A stretch of DNA of 64,000 nucleotides from CAZYBO01 sp964645205 (GCA_964645205.1 CAZYBO010000001.1:186001-250000), one strand, 5' to 3'. Counted from the stretch's first letter, positions 8,379-17,297 are shown. A program made the numbers and translations. The notes: generated by a model not told the origin, from the sequence alone.

Positions 8379-8800
8379 TTTCCGCCCCGCAACTTGCTCA
8401 TGGCACGCTGGCCGAAATAGAAGCTGATGATCCCGGCGAAGATCGCCTGATCTTCCTCGTTCCACAGCAGCCACGGCAGATCGGCGGAAAAGTGCATGAT
8501 CTTCACGCTGGCGTAGAGAATGAAGAAGCTGTAGGCGATCACCGGCCGCACCGTACCGTTCAGCGCGTCCACCCAGCGTATGCCGGTGTTGTAGGTTTTG
8601 TAGAGTGACTTGCTTTCGGCGATGTCCGCCTGAATGCCGACTTCCTCCAGCCGCTGCGCATGCCCCTGACGCTGCTGCTCCATCTGCATTTCAAGAATGC
8701 GCAGCTCGTGCTTGCGATCCTGCGCGTCGCGGAATAATTTCAGCAGATCTGGGAACGCCGCGCTGATAAATCCGATAAGGGAACCAATAAGCGTAATCAT
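8375..8800 (-). CDS. Holin, 3TM gene-transfer-release type (prophage A)
   Basis: A 141-residue membrane protein resembling the alphaproteobacterial gene-transfer-agent holins. It has an N-terminal hydrophobic helix (MITLIGSLIGFISAAF), a long charged coiled region (about 20-75) and a C-terminal pair of hydrophobic segments (VIAYSFFILYASVKIM; AIFAGIISFYFG). GGGAGG precedes the ATG at 8800. It overlaps the upstream 62-residue gene and the downstream lysozyme gene by 4 bases each. Confidence 0.85.
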   Translation of the reverse strand: MITLIGSLIGFISAAFPDLLKLFRDAQDRKHELRILEMQMEQQRQGHAQRLEEVGIQADIAESKSLYKTYNTGIRWVDALNGTVRPVIAYSFFILYASVKIMHFSADLPWLLWNEEDQAIFAGIISFYFGQRAMSKLRGGK

Positions 8801-8985
8801 GACAACCTCCCGCTGAAAAGAATGAACATCTGAAAAACCATGCCGCCCAGCGCCAGGATGAGCGTGGACAACATCCACCACATCACGCGCTCGATACGGT
8901 CGAGCCGCTGTTCAAGTGAGCGGTAACGCTCGGCGCAGACGGCGACATGCACGTCTAGATGTTCGCTTTCGGTATCCTGGGACAT
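8797..8985 (-). CDS. Small single-TM phage lysis-region protein
   Basis: A 62-residue protein starting at 8985 after AAAGGAGGAACC. A polar, coiled N-terminal half (DVHVAVCAERYRSLEQRLDR) is followed by one C-terminal membrane helix (WWMLSTLILALGGMVFQMFI). It overlaps the holin gene by 4 bases. Possible antiholin or spanin partner; this is inferred from position. A near copy is at 49125-49313. Confidence 0.75.
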   Translation of the reverse strand: MSQDTESEHLDVHVAVCAERYRSLEQRLDRIERVMWWMLSTLILALGGMVFQMFILFSGRLS

Positions 8986-9009
8986 GGTTCCTCCTTTGTT
9001 GACGGCACG

Positions 9010-9031
9010 AAAAAGCCGCCCGGAGGCGGCT
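9010..9031 (-). terminator. Rho-independent terminator
   Basis: On the minus strand, a 7-bp stem AGCCGCC / GGCGGCT with a 4-nt loop is followed by TTTTT. It lies between the DUF2793 gene and the lysis cassette. Confidence 0.75.
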
Positions 9032-9056
9032 GGAATTGATTTGCTGGCGGCGGCGG

Positions 9057-9770
9057 TCACCATGTCCACGGGCCGCGTGGCCGGAAATACTGCATGGTGG
9101 TGCGAATCACGCCGCCGGAGAAGTTGCCGCCGTTCGCGGTGATGCGAATCGGCGTATTGGCGTAATAGGCGGTGGGGCCGATCAGGCCGATATTGGTGGA
9201 ATCCACGCCCACGCCCAGAAAGTTTCCGAATTTCGTCGTATCGCCAGCCACACCCACGCCGAAGGAAGTAGCGCCGGTGATTGCCGCCAGTACGCGCACA
9301 TTTACGCAAAGCACCAGGCCGCGATCAGGAATGAACATGGTGGTGTCTTTGAACGCGCCGCTGCTTACCGTCACGTCCTCGGTTTTATGCTCGACGCGCA
9401 GATACTCGCCGGTTTCCTTGAGCAGAAGGCTGTCCTGCACCCACGCCGCGCCGTCATAGACGTAATATTCATCGGCGGTTTCGTTCCATAGCCGCAGCCG
9501 CTTGAAGGGCACGACGAAATACCAGCCGCCGCCGTCCACCGCCTGCGCGATTTGATTGGCCTTTCCCGCCCACGCGCCGGTGGGCGACGCTCCTACCACC
9601 CAGCATTGCCCGACCGTGGGACTGCCTGGAGGCGTATTCAACCCCACGTCCTGCGCTACTGCCTGGAGCAGAACGTCGAGCAGATTGAGTGCATCGTTGT
9701 GCGTCACTTCTTTCTGCGATTGCGATTGCAGAATATAGGGCAGCAGTAATCGTCCGGTAGTGTTTGCCAT
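9057..9770 (-). CDS. DUF2793 phage structural protein
   Basis: A 237-residue protein. The N-terminal 100 residues fit the DUF2793 family of alphaproteobacterial prophages (LLPYILQSQSQKEVTHNDALN, PTVGQCWVVG, GWYFVVPF). The C-terminal half is a Gly/Val-rich beta-type region, as in virion appendage or fibre-tip proteins. It follows the tail hub gene, from which it is separated by an arsenate reductase gene on the other strand. Role in the virion inferred from position. Confidence 0.8.
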   Translation of the reverse strand: MANTTGRLLLPYILQSQSQKEVTHNDALNLLDVLLQAVAQDVGLNTPPGSPTVGQCWVVGASPTGAWAGKANQIAQAVDGGGWYFVVPFKRLRLWNETADEYYVYDGAAWVQDSLLLKETGEYLRVEHKTEDVTVSSGAFKDTTMFIPDRGLVLCVNVRVLAAITGATSFGVGVAGDTTKFGNFLGVGVDSTNIGLIGPTAYYANTPIRITANGGNFSGGVIRTTMQYFRPRGPWTW

Positions 9771-9798
9771 ATCCGGGTTCCTCCGTTAATTTAACGTC

Positions 9799-10299
9799 AT
9801 GAAAAAAGTTCTATTTCTCTGCACCGGCAATTCCTGCCGCAGCATCATGGCCGAGGCGCTGCTCAATCACCTGGGCAAGGATGATTTTATTGCATTCAGC
9901 GCCGGTAGTTTTCCAACCGGTCAGGTGCATCCTCTTAGCCTCAGAACATTGCAATCCAAGGGCGTTTCCACTTTTGGCCTGCGCAGCAAGTCGTGGGATG
10001 AATTCAAAGACAAGCCCATCGATATTGTCATTACGGTCTGCGATCAGGCGGCGGGCGAAGCCTGTCCCATCTTTCCCAGTAAGCCGGTCAAGGCACACTG
10101 GAGCCTTCCCGATCCCGCTAAATTCGCCGGTTCCGAGGAAAAAAGGCTGGCGGAGTTCTTGCGGGTATTCACCGTAATCGAGCACCGCATCAAGGCGCTG
10201 CTGCGCCTGCCGCTTGATAAAATGTCCAGTGCGGAAATAAGTGCCAAGCTGAACGATATCGGCGGAATACAGCCTCAAACCATCGCATTGCCCGCGTAG
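9799..10299 (+). CDS. arsC: Thioredoxin-coupled arsenate reductase (LMW phosphatase fold)
   Basis: A 166-residue cytosolic enzyme reducing arsenate to arsenite. The N-terminal P-loop CTGNSCRS holds the first redox Cys; a second pair occurs in VCDQAAGEACP, the Cys triad spacing of thioredoxin-dependent ArsC. DPAKF carries the general acid Asp. It is inserted on the opposite strand inside the tail region of prophage A, 28 bases from the DUF2793 start and overlapping the hub gene end by 25 bases. This is the usual placement of a cargo gene expressed from its own promoter. A pure protein phosphatase role is less likely given the Cys pair. Confidence 0.88.
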   Translation: MKKVLFLCTGNSCRSIMAEALLNHLGKDDFIAFSAGSFPTGQVHPLSLRTLQSKGVSTFGLRSKSWDEFKDKPIDIVITVCDQAAGEACPIFPSKPVKAHWSLPDPAKFAGSEEKRLAEFLRVFTVIEHRIKALLRLPLDKMSSAEISAKLNDIGGIQPQTIALPA

Positions 10300-13200
10300 C
10301 CGCGCCCGATCGCGGCGGAAAGCTGATAGACCTTCACGTCGACGCTGCTTTGCGCGGAACCGAAATCGGTTGTCTGCTGCGCGGCGGTATAGCTGGCGGT
10401 CGGCGCGGTCAGGCCGGTAATGGTGCGCATCACCGTCATGCCGTCCATGATCTCCACCTCGTAACGCTCCGATTCTTCCGAAAGCGGCACGTCCACCGCG
10501 TCGCGCCAGTCGCCGTTAAGCCGCGTCCGGCGCTGCCAGCCGATGGTGAGATCGCCGCCGCCGTTTCGGGATCCGGTGATGTGCGCCGGAGAATACGGCT
10601 TCAGCGCCCGCGCGGAGTAAGTGAAATCCTGCGCGGCGGTGGCGCCGAGCGTCGAGCCGACCGTCACCGGCTTGTATTTTTTCGAGATGCCCCAGCCCGA
10701 CGATGCCATCAATTCGCGCGCCACGGCATTTGTCAGCAGGACGAACCGCTCCCCGGCGACGTGGCCGGAAACCGCCCACTCGGTGCCGAGCCGCCCGCGC
10801 AGCAGGCGGGAAAGCCGGTATTTGTTCGTGTCCAGAAGCGTGGCGGTGGCGAACTGAATAATCTCGTCGCCGATCACGCATGCGTTCGCGCCGTTCAGCA
10901 CGGCGATGTCGGTGACGCTTTGCAGCTCGCCGAAAGTCAGCAGCACATCGATGGTGGTGAAATCATCCCATGCGTAGGTGGAGCCGGCCGGTATGATATT
11001 CAGCACCGCGCCTAGCACCGCCTGCGCGGTCAGCGTCTGCATCAGGGCGTAATTCGCGCCGCCGTCATCCGAGCGGTACACCGCCGATCCCGTCCAGCCC
11101 GCGCCGAGGCCCACCACGCCGTAGCGCATATAGGCGTCCGTCAGCCCGTCAGTCGGAAAGGCCGGAAGATCGAACAGTTCCAGCCGCGTGGCGGAAATCG
11201 TCGCCGGAGGCTCGATGTTCGAAGGCGAGGAACCGGCGGGATTATAGAAATCGTAGCTGCTGACGTCTTCCGCCGCCGCCGTGACTTCCTGCATGCCGCT
11301 GCGCACCAGTTTCGTGGAAGTCAGGCGCATCAGGTAAGCCGCACCGTTCTTCGTGACGGTAATGACATCGCTCGGCTCCAGCAGCGTATATTTCGGCGAC
11401 AGGGTGAATTGATACTGCACCCGCCCGACCCACGCATTGTAAAGCGATACGTCCGCCACCACCTTCGCTTCCTGATCGGCCAGCACGATCGGCAGGTTGA
11501 CGGTGGCGTAATCGACCGCCTGCACCGTCTGGCGCTGCGAGGATTGCGTTCCGGCCTGATAATCGGCGGTGCGGTTCAGGTAGATCACGTCCACCTGGCG
11601 CGGCAGTTCCAACTCCTGCGTGCGGGTGATGGTCAGCGTTTCGTCATTGCCGCCATCGCGCGTCACCAGTTCCTCGAAATCGACGGTGACGTTCGACACC
11701 TTGCCGCGCTTGACGAATTTCAGCAGGCCGTCCGATTCCACGCAGTCGAAGAAATATGCCGCCGCCAGTTGCTCCAGGCTGGCGCGCACGGTCTGGCGAG
11801 TGGTGATCACGAAGCCGGAGACGATATCGGTCAGGCGCGTGACATCGTACATATTGCTGTCGTAGCCGACCTTCTTCAGCAGATCGGCGACGATCTGGCC
11901 GAGGTTGGAAAGCCCCAGCTTTCCCTGCACCCAGTGGCCGGTCTTCCAGTTGCTGCCGTCCGTCCATACCGAGGTCAGGTCGGGAAAAAACGGAAACGGG
12001 CGCGCATCCCACGTCCATACAAATTTGCGCACGAACAGGTTGGCTTCCGCGCCGTTTTCCGCCGTGAGATAGTCAATCGAGGCGTCGAGCGCCGTGCGCT
12101 GCGCCAGGAAGTCCACGCGCCCCCGGCTGCCGCGCGGGTAGAAGCTTTCCACCGAATCGGGATCGACAAACACGTTCGGCTGGTTGGCGCATGTGTCCAC
12201 GCTCGGAAAGCCGAATTCCGAAAACCACAGCGGCTTCATTTTCGCCGTCCATGCCGTGCCGCTGGCATCGGGATTGGTATGCGTCGAATTCCACCAATGC
12301 TTGAAGTTCTTCCAGGCGTAGGTGGGATCGCCGCCGTAGGAGGTCAAGCCGGTGCGGTTGACCGAATCGAGGTAAAAATAATCCCAGCCTTCGTCCTGCG
12401 TCCAGCCGTCATAGACCTTCTGGTAGTCGATCTGCGGCTGCGGCAGATCGGGCGTCAACGGGACGTAGCAGTCAACCGCCACGAAATCGATGTTGGAATC
12501 CGACCACAGCGGATCGAGATGATACCAGCCGTTAATCGAGTGATATTCGCTCCAGTCGCCGCCGTAGGCCACTTTCACGCCACCGCCCACGGCGGATTTA
12601 ACGCTGGCGGCGAGGATTTTGAGCTGCGTCACGGCGGGGAATACGCCGGGGCTGTCCATGTAGGTGGTAAGCCCCACCAGCTCCGAGCCGATCATGAATG
12701 CGTCGACGTTGTTCTTCAGCAGCACGCCGCCGACATTCAGGTTGGCGTAATGCAGGACGAAATTGTTGTAACCGTTGCCGCTGGTAAAGAAATTAGTGAC
12801 GTCTCCGGCGCTGGCCGGAGTGATGCGCCCGCGCCACGGCTTGCTTTGCGGCGTGATGGTGTCCACCTGCAGCATCGGGTAGAATAGCACGTTGTAGCCG
12901 CGCGCCTTCAATTCCTGGCACAGCCGGACAATGCTTTTATCGGTCGGCGTGCCGCCGTAGGTGGGCGAGCCGTCCGGGAAGAATAGAATCTGATGTCCGG
13001 TCGCGCGCGTGAAGCCGCCGACTACCCAATCGTCCGGCGAGACCATCGCGCCCTGGCCGTCGAATTCCACGCCCGGCTTGATGACCATCGTGCCGGGGTC
13101 GAGCGTGTCGCCGAACCAGTTAATGACTACCGACACCCATTCGACATTCGGCAGCGTGGCCTTGAGATTGTCCAGCGCCACCAGCGCGTCGGCCTTGTTG

Positions 13201-14003
13201 CTCAGGTTGTTCTGGTTGAGCTTGACGACCTTGCCGCCCTGGACGAAATTGCCGCCCGCGTCCTGCTGGCCGCTGGTCTTCTCCTGCACCACGGTGTCGT
13301 AAACATATTCGCCCGCGCCGGGGATGATGGTGATGTCCTTGATCTTATCTTCCAGATCGAACGGCTTTTTCATGGTGCGCCGGACTTCGAACGTGAAGTT
13401 CGGAATCCGGTTGCCGTAATCGCCCAGCGGGAAATCCTTGATCACGACATAGGCCATGCCGCGATAGCCCGGCGTCTGCCCGGCGGGGAAGAAGGACGAA
13501 ATGAACGTGTCGGGAAGCTGATCCTCGTCGCCGAGATAGAGCGTGTAACTGCCCTGCGTCAGATCGAGCTGCTTGGCGTCCGCCCACACGCGCACGACTT
13601 CCGTGATCGCCCCCTCGCAGATCGCCACCGCCAGCGACGCGGTGTAGGTGTAGGAGGTCGTGGTGGTTTCCACGCTTCCCCCGCCGCCGCCCTTGCCGCC
13701 GCCGGAGCTTTGCGTCGTGGTGGTGACGTGCTCCTGAATCGGGCGCGACCAGATGATGTTTCCGGCGATGCGGGAGTTGCCGTAAATCAGCGGAATCGCC
13801 TTGCCGTAGCTGGAGGCCTGCACCATCAGGTCGGTCAGGCGCGCGCCTTCCTGATTGATGCGCGCCTTGCCGCCGAATATGGAACGGTCGATAAATCCGC
13901 CGAGATAGCCGCCCACGCCTCCGGCGACGGCGGCAAAGAACGTGCCTGCGCCGAGCGCGGCGGCTCCCTGGCTTGCCGCCGCCGCTAAGACTATTGCTGC
14001 CAT
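10275..14003 (-). CDS. Phage tail hub / host-specificity protein with GTA TIM-barrel domain
   Basis: A 1242-residue multidomain baseplate protein like the large hub protein of gene-transfer agents and lambda J. An Ala/Gly-rich membrane-like N-terminus (about 1-45) comes first, then the conserved LTDLMVQASSYGKAIPLIYGNSRIAGNIIW segment in parts. A glycoside-hydrolase-like TIM barrel follows at about 230-620 (GYNVLFYPML, AYGGDWSEYH, KPLWFSEFGFP), then a tail-domain region and Fn3-like C-terminus. It overlaps the NlpC/P60 gene by 13 bases. Length and ends look intact. Confidence 0.9.
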   Translation of the reverse strand: MAAIVLAAAASQGAAALGAGTFFAAVAGGVGGYLGGFIDRSIFGGKARINQEGARLTDLMVQASSYGKAIPLIYGNSRIAGNIIWSRPIQEHVTTTTQSSGGGKGGGGGSVETTTTSYTYTASLAVAICEGAITEVVRVWADAKQLDLTQGSYTLYLGDEDQLPDTFISSFFPAGQTPGYRGMAYVVIKDFPLGDYGNRIPNFTFEVRRTMKKPFDLEDKIKDITIIPGAGEYVYDTVVQEKTSGQQDAGGNFVQGGKVVKLNQNNLSNKADALVALDNLKATLPNVEWVSVVINWFGDTLDPGTMVIKPGVEFDGQGAMVSPDDWVVGGFTRATGHQILFFPDGSPTYGGTPTDKSIVRLCQELKARGYNVLFYPMLQVDTITPQSKPWRGRITPASAGDVTNFFTSGNGYNNFVLHYANLNVGGVLLKNNVDAFMIGSELVGLTTYMDSPGVFPAVTQLKILAASVKSAVGGGVKVAYGGDWSEYHSINGWYHLDPLWSDSNIDFVAVDCYVPLTPDLPQPQIDYQKVYDGWTQDEGWDYFYLDSVNRTGLTSYGGDPTYAWKNFKHWWNSTHTNPDASGTAWTAKMKPLWFSEFGFPSVDTCANQPNVFVDPDSVESFYPRGSRGRVDFLAQRTALDASIDYLTAENGAEANLFVRKFVWTWDARPFPFFPDLTSVWTDGSNWKTGHWVQGKLGLSNLGQIVADLLKKVGYDSNMYDVTRLTDIVSGFVITTRQTVRASLEQLAAAYFFDCVESDGLLKFVKRGKVSNVTVDFEELVTRDGGNDETLTITRTQELELPRQVDVIYLNRTADYQAGTQSSQRQTVQAVDYATVNLPIVLADQEAKVVADVSLYNAWVGRVQYQFTLSPKYTLLEPSDVITVTKNGAAYLMRLTSTKLVRSGMQEVTAAAEDVSSYDFYNPAGSSPSNIEPPATISATRLELFDLPAFPTDGLTDAYMRYGVVGLGAGWTGSAVYRSDDGGANYALMQTLTAQAVLGAVLNIIPAGSTYAWDDFTTIDVLLTFGELQSVTDIAVLNGANACVIGDEIIQFATATLLDTNKYRLSRLLRGRLGTEWAVSGHVAGERFVLLTNAVARELMASSGWGISKKYKPVTVGSTLGATAAQDFTYSARALKPYSPAHITGSRNGGGDLTIGWQRRTRLNGDWRDAVDVPLSEESERYEVEIMDGMTVMRTITGLTAPTASYTAAQQTTDFGSAQSSVDVKVYQLSAAIGRGYAGNAMV

Positions 14004-14431
14004 CGGTAAACCTTAATCAGTCTGGATTTCCAATCGTCATCGAGCCGGTGTTCCACCACGCGCCGCGCCTGCGCGTAGCAATGGATCATGCCGATCATGC
14101 CTTCGTAATCGGTAAGGATTGCGAGGTGCTGCGGGTTTTCCCGCACTTTGAAAAGCGCCAGATCACCGGCGCGCGCTTCCGCCACCGGCACTTCCTCCAG
14201 CAGCCCAGTCAGTTTTTGCGCCAGATACGCGCCGTCCGGCTCCTTCGAATAGGTCACCTCGTCATACGCCGCCAGCCGCACGCCGTTTCTGTCTTTCAGC
14301 CCCAACTCGTCCACCACGCCGACGATCAGGCCGAGGCAATCGCAGCCTTTGCCCTTGAGCCGCGCCTGGTGGTGGAATGGCGTGCCGAGCCATGTGCGGG
14401 CTTGGATAGCGATGTCGCTTGATAATGTCAT
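13991..14431 (-). CDS. NlpC/P60 tail peptidase
   Basis: A 146-residue cysteine peptidase of the tail tip, used to open peptidoglycan at infection. The catalytic Cys lies in GKGCDCLGL (about residues 28-36), followed by the conserved V-x-E-L-G region; the His is in NPQHLAIL. Start and stop overlap its neighbours, a normal late-operon arrangement between the DUF2163 protein and the hub. A GTA ORFG14-type role is inferred. Confidence 0.87.
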   Translation of the reverse strand: MTLSSDIAIQARTWLGTPFHHQARLKGKGCDCLGLIVGVVDELGLKDRNGVRLAAYDEVTYSKEPDGAYLAQKLTGLLEEVPVAEARAGDLALFKVRENPQHLAILTDYEGMIGMIHCYAQARRVVEHRLDDDWKSRLIKVYRWQQ

Positions 14432-14910
14432 GACTGCTGCAAATCATTGGCTGTCGCCGCCGTCGCCAGCATCTTGTCCATGCCCGGCACATGCGGTTCG
14501 CCGCGAAAGTTCACGGCGTTGTTGAATTTCGCCACGCAGGTCTCGAAGGTCTTGTCGCAGCCTGCAATGGCATTAAAGGTGTCGCCTGCAGCGATGTTGT
14601 TCGGCATGGGAAGCACCAGCGTGAACTGCGTGTTCGAGAATTCCTTGATTTCCATGCGCCGACCGGCGTTCGCTCCGGTCAGCCATTCGACTTCACCGCC
14701 AGAGAAGTAGCCCGCCGCCTGCGTCATTGAGGCGCTGATGAATACTTGCCTGCTGGTGACGGTATCGACCGCGCCGCTGGCGGTGAACCCGGCGAGGTTT
14801 ACCTTGCAGCGCCCGTCGCCCAGCACGGCGCGGCAGGTCGGTGAGTAAAGCTCCACGATGTTCTGGCTGAGTTTCTGCGCAAGGCCGCGTACCTCGGCGA
14901 TGACAGCAGC
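14428..14910 (-). pseudogene. DUF2163 tail protein, C-terminal remnant
   Basis: The reading frame from about 14910 to 14428 encodes only the C-terminal half of a DUF2163/BR0599-type tail protein: AEVRGLAQKLSQNIVELYSP, then CRAVLGDGRCKVNL, then the CDKTFETCVAKFNN end. The family is usually about 280-300 residues; the N-terminal part is missing. The frame continues into the tail-terminator gene with no start of its own until an ATG-less region or the internal start at 14856 (142 residues). The break at about 14895-14915 marks a deletion junction. Confidence 0.8.
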
Positions 14911-15074
14911 GTCTCCGGATCGTTGCTCTGGCCGTCGCGCAGCACGATCAGCGCGCCGCCGTCCGGCACTTTCTGGCTTTTGTCGAGATTGCGGAAAACC
15001 TTGATGCTATCGGTTTCCAGCGTTTTCAATTCCTCGAAAAAAGCCGTCAGTATTTGTTCCCTGACGCTAGGCAT
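14799..15074 (-). pseudogene. Tail terminator, truncated and spliced to DUF2163 DNA
   Basis: A 91-codon frame. The first 60 or so residues fit a small phage tail-completion/terminator protein (REQILTAFFEEL, VPDGGALIVLRDG). After PETLL the frame runs out of phase across DUF2163 coding DNA and ends as a Pro/Arg/Trp-rich tail with no family resemblance. The normal gene would continue for another 60-80 residues. The gene therefore lost its 3' part in the deletion that also removed the tail tube, chaperone and tape-measure genes. Confidence 0.75.
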
Positions 15075-15720
15075 CCTTCGTCTCCGTCCAGTTTTGCAGG
15101 ATGAGCACCGGTAATCTGTCGCGCCAGCGCAGCATGGCGGGATCGATATCGAGCCGCTTTTTCAGCATGACCTCCGGCACCAGGATAAACATCACCACCG
15201 TGGTCAGGCCACGCCCCGTCCGAAGCGCGGTGGCCGACGCCTTGCGGAATCCGCCGCGCTTGCCGGTGCCAGCGCGCAAGCCGTCCACCACCAGCAGCGA
15301 TGGTGCGCCCTTGCGGTAGACGAAGCGCAACCGTCCCAACGAATGCTCGGGAAAATTGGAGGGGTTGATGCGTTTGCCGCCAACGCCGCGTTTCGGCGCG
15401 GCGGAGGTGGGAATCGCCAGGAAAAATCCTTTATCGCTCTTGATGCGCGTGGCTTCGTTGAAGGCGCTGATCACCAGCGGTGCCTTGCTGTAGACCAGCC
15501 CGGCGGCGCCGAGGGAATATCCGGAAGGCGGATAGCGTTTATGCCGCCATGTTCTCGCCAGTTTTTCGCCAAGGCCGGAGCGGGTCACCTGGCCGCGCAG
15601 CTCTTCCTTGAGTCCGGTCGCGGCGGCGGTGACGCCGAGGGTCACCGCTTTTTCGGCGGCGGCCGTTTCCTGCTTCATGATTTTTTGCAGGTCGCCCTTG
15701 ATCGCCGCTTCCAGCCTCAT
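15067..15720 (-). CDS. DUF6441-like phage head-tail protein
   Basis: A 217-residue basic protein with an N-terminal helical part (about 1-60) and a compact C-terminal part rich in hydrophobic strands. It resembles the DUF6441 family found between head-tail connector and tail terminator genes in alphaproteobacterial phages. It overlaps both neighbours by a few bases. Function not known; assignment rests on position and general likeness. Confidence 0.6.
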   Translation of the reverse strand: MRLEAAIKGDLQKIMKQETAAAEKAVTLGVTAAATGLKEELRGQVTRSGLGEKLARTWRHKRYPPSGYSLGAAGLVYSKAPLVISAFNEATRIKSDKGFFLAIPTSAAPKRGVGGKRINPSNFPEHSLGRLRFVYRKGAPSLLVVDGLRAGTGKRGGFRKASATALRTGRGLTTVVMFILVPEVMLKKRLDIDPAMLRWRDRLPVLILQNWTETKDA

Positions 15721-16031
15721 ACCGCTACCGCCTCCACCGTCCAGATCAGCCGGTGGGCGTCGCGCCGGGGCGTGCCGGTAATGCGGTACTGGCTGCCATC
15801 GTACTCGATGACGTCACCGGCCTTGGGTTCCTCCACTTCGCTCACGCGCAGATCGAATAACGTGACCTCCGCGCTGACGCCGGATTCCCCAAAGCCGATC
15901 ACTTCGTCCGGCCGCCTGGGCACAACGGTCACCAGCAGCCCGGCGCCGATTTCGGGCTGATAGGTGGCCGCCATGCCCAGCTTGGAAAAAAGGCTGTCGG
16001 CTGCCCGGACGAAACGATCGAGAGCCGTCAT
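15717..16031 (-). CDS. Head-tail joining protein
   Basis: A 104-residue protein with an N-terminal helix (RFVRAADSLFSKLG) and a beta-rich body (AEVTLFDLRVSEV, DVIEYDGSQYRITG), the pattern of lambda FII-like head-tail connectors. It overlaps the upstream small gene by 4 bases. Confidence comes mainly from gene order: major capsid, small connector, joiner, tail genes. Confidence 0.65.
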   Translation of the reverse strand: MTALDRFVRAADSLFSKLGMAATYQPEIGAGLLVTVVPRRPDEVIGFGESGVSAEVTLFDLRVSEVEEPKAGDVIEYDGSQYRITGTPRRDAHRLIWTVEAVAV

Positions 16032-16246
16032 TGGGGATTACCCGCCTTGGGAGCGCCGCCGGTTTTTTCCTTGGGCGGCTCCTTGTCGGCGGGCTTGGCT
16101 TCCGCCTTGACGGCCTTGGCCGCAAGCCCGCGCGCGATCAGCTTTGCGGCTTCCTTGTCGTCCAGATCGACGGGAGTGCCGGGCTGGACGTATTCGGCGT
16201 CTTTGCCTTCGCCGACCAGAAGTGTGGTGTGTGATGTGATACGCAT
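16028..16246 (-). CDS. Small phage head protein with acidic/Lys-rich tail
   Basis: A 72-residue protein starting at 16246 after a strong AAGGAGGATGAC site. The first 45 residues form the compact motif VQPGTPVDLDDKEAAKLIARG seen in short proteins behind phage major capsid genes; the rest is Lys/Pro/Glu-rich and probably disordered. Likely a head-completion or connector component; no enzymatic motif. Confidence 0.7.
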   Translation of the reverse strand: MRITSHTTLLVGEGKDAEYVQPGTPVDLDDKEAAKLIARGLAAKAVKAEAKPADKEPPKEKTGGAPKAGNPQ

Positions 16247-16256
16247 GTCATCCTCC

Positions 16257-17294
16257 TTAGTTGACGGTGGCACAGAAGCTGGCGTTCGGGCGGTAAGGCA
16301 CCACCAGCGGCGCGGACTGCATCAGCAGCCAGCGCAGGGCGGGGTCTTCCTCCAGCCAGGACTTCGTGAAATACCGCTGGGCGCGGTATCCGGCTTTCTC
16401 GTCCTGGATCACGCCGTAGCAGCGCGTGCCTTCCACCTGTTCCTTGCCGCCCACCAGCACGGTGTAGGGTGGCAGCATGGATTGAGTGTTACCGGCGTCG
16501 TCGGTGTAGGCGTCGTTGTAGACCCAGATGTCGAAATCACCGAGCGTGCCGATAAAGCGCGCCTTGTCGTTGCCTTGGCCGCGCACCATCGGATCGACCT
16601 GGAACGCCGAATTGGTGCCCCGGTAGATGGTGAGCAGGTTTTTGACGTCATCGCTGGTGCGGAACAGACGCCACGCGGCGGGATCCATCACCACCGTTTT
16701 CGCGGCGGCGCCGGATTTGGTCTGCACCAGGCTTGACCAGTCCTCGAGATTGTCGAGCGGCTTGATGCCCGCCTGACCCCAGCGGTTGCCGCCCGTCAGC
16801 GTCACAGTGAGCGCCGCGTCGCGCTGGAAATTCACCACCACGGTCGGGTAATTATCGCCCGTGACGGTGACCTGGCCCAGCCGGAGCGCCTCGGACGCCA
16901 TGACTTCCTCGCGGCGGGTAAGGTTCTCCAGCTGATTGGTGAGCGAGCGGTTGAGCGCCGCGTCACGCCGCTGCTGCGGGGTGAGCGTGCCGCCAATCTG
17001 CTCGCCGATCAGGCGTTTCAGCGGCGCGCTCGGATCGAAGCGCCGCTTATCCTTGGCGTAGGCCGGTTTGAAGCTCTTGGTTTCATAGCCTTCGTCGGCC
17101 ACGACCTTACCGGCCACCAGCGGCGACACGAAAGGCGTGAGACGCGGCTTGGACTTGTCGATATCGAAGAAAATTTCCTCGGTATCGGCGGTCTGCACCA
17201 TACCGAAAAAGGTATCGAGCAGGAACGATGCCGGGCGGTCGAGATATTCGACCGTCTTGTTCAGCACCTGAGTGGAAAAGATATCTAAAGGCAT
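16257..17294 (-). CDS. Major capsid protein, lambda gpE type
   Basis: A 345-residue HK97-fold coat protein of the lambda E family. The N-terminus (DIFSTQVLNKTVEYLDRP) and the region IFFDIDKSKPRLTPFVSPLV are typical, as is a conserved C-terminus ending in a Cys-Ala-Thr segment. It directly follows the decoration protein gene. No N-terminal scaffold region is apparent, consistent with a separate protease/scaffold gene, which in this prophage is broken. Confidence 0.92.
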   Translation of the reverse strand: MPLDIFSTQVLNKTVEYLDRPASFLLDTFFGMVQTADTEEIFFDIDKSKPRLTPFVSPLVAGKVVADEGYETKSFKPAYAKDKRRFDPSAPLKRLIGEQIGGTLTPQQRRDAALNRSLTNQLENLTRREEVMASEALRLGQVTVTGDNYPTVVVNFQRDAALTVTLTGGNRWGQAGIKPLDNLEDWSSLVQTKSGAAAKTVVMDPAAWRLFRTSDDVKNLLTIYRGTNSAFQVDPMVRGQGNDKARFIGTLGDFDIWVYNDAYTDDAGNTQSMLPPYTVLVGGKEQVEGTRCYGVIQDEKAGYRAQRYFTKSWLEEDPALRWLLMQSAPLVVPYRPNASFCATVN

Positions 17295-17297
17295 GGG

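Noticed and set aside
11409..12887. 492-codon open frame antisense to the tail hub gene
   Set aside because: His/Arg/Val-rich shadow of a GC-rich real gene, with no family likeness and no ribosome site.
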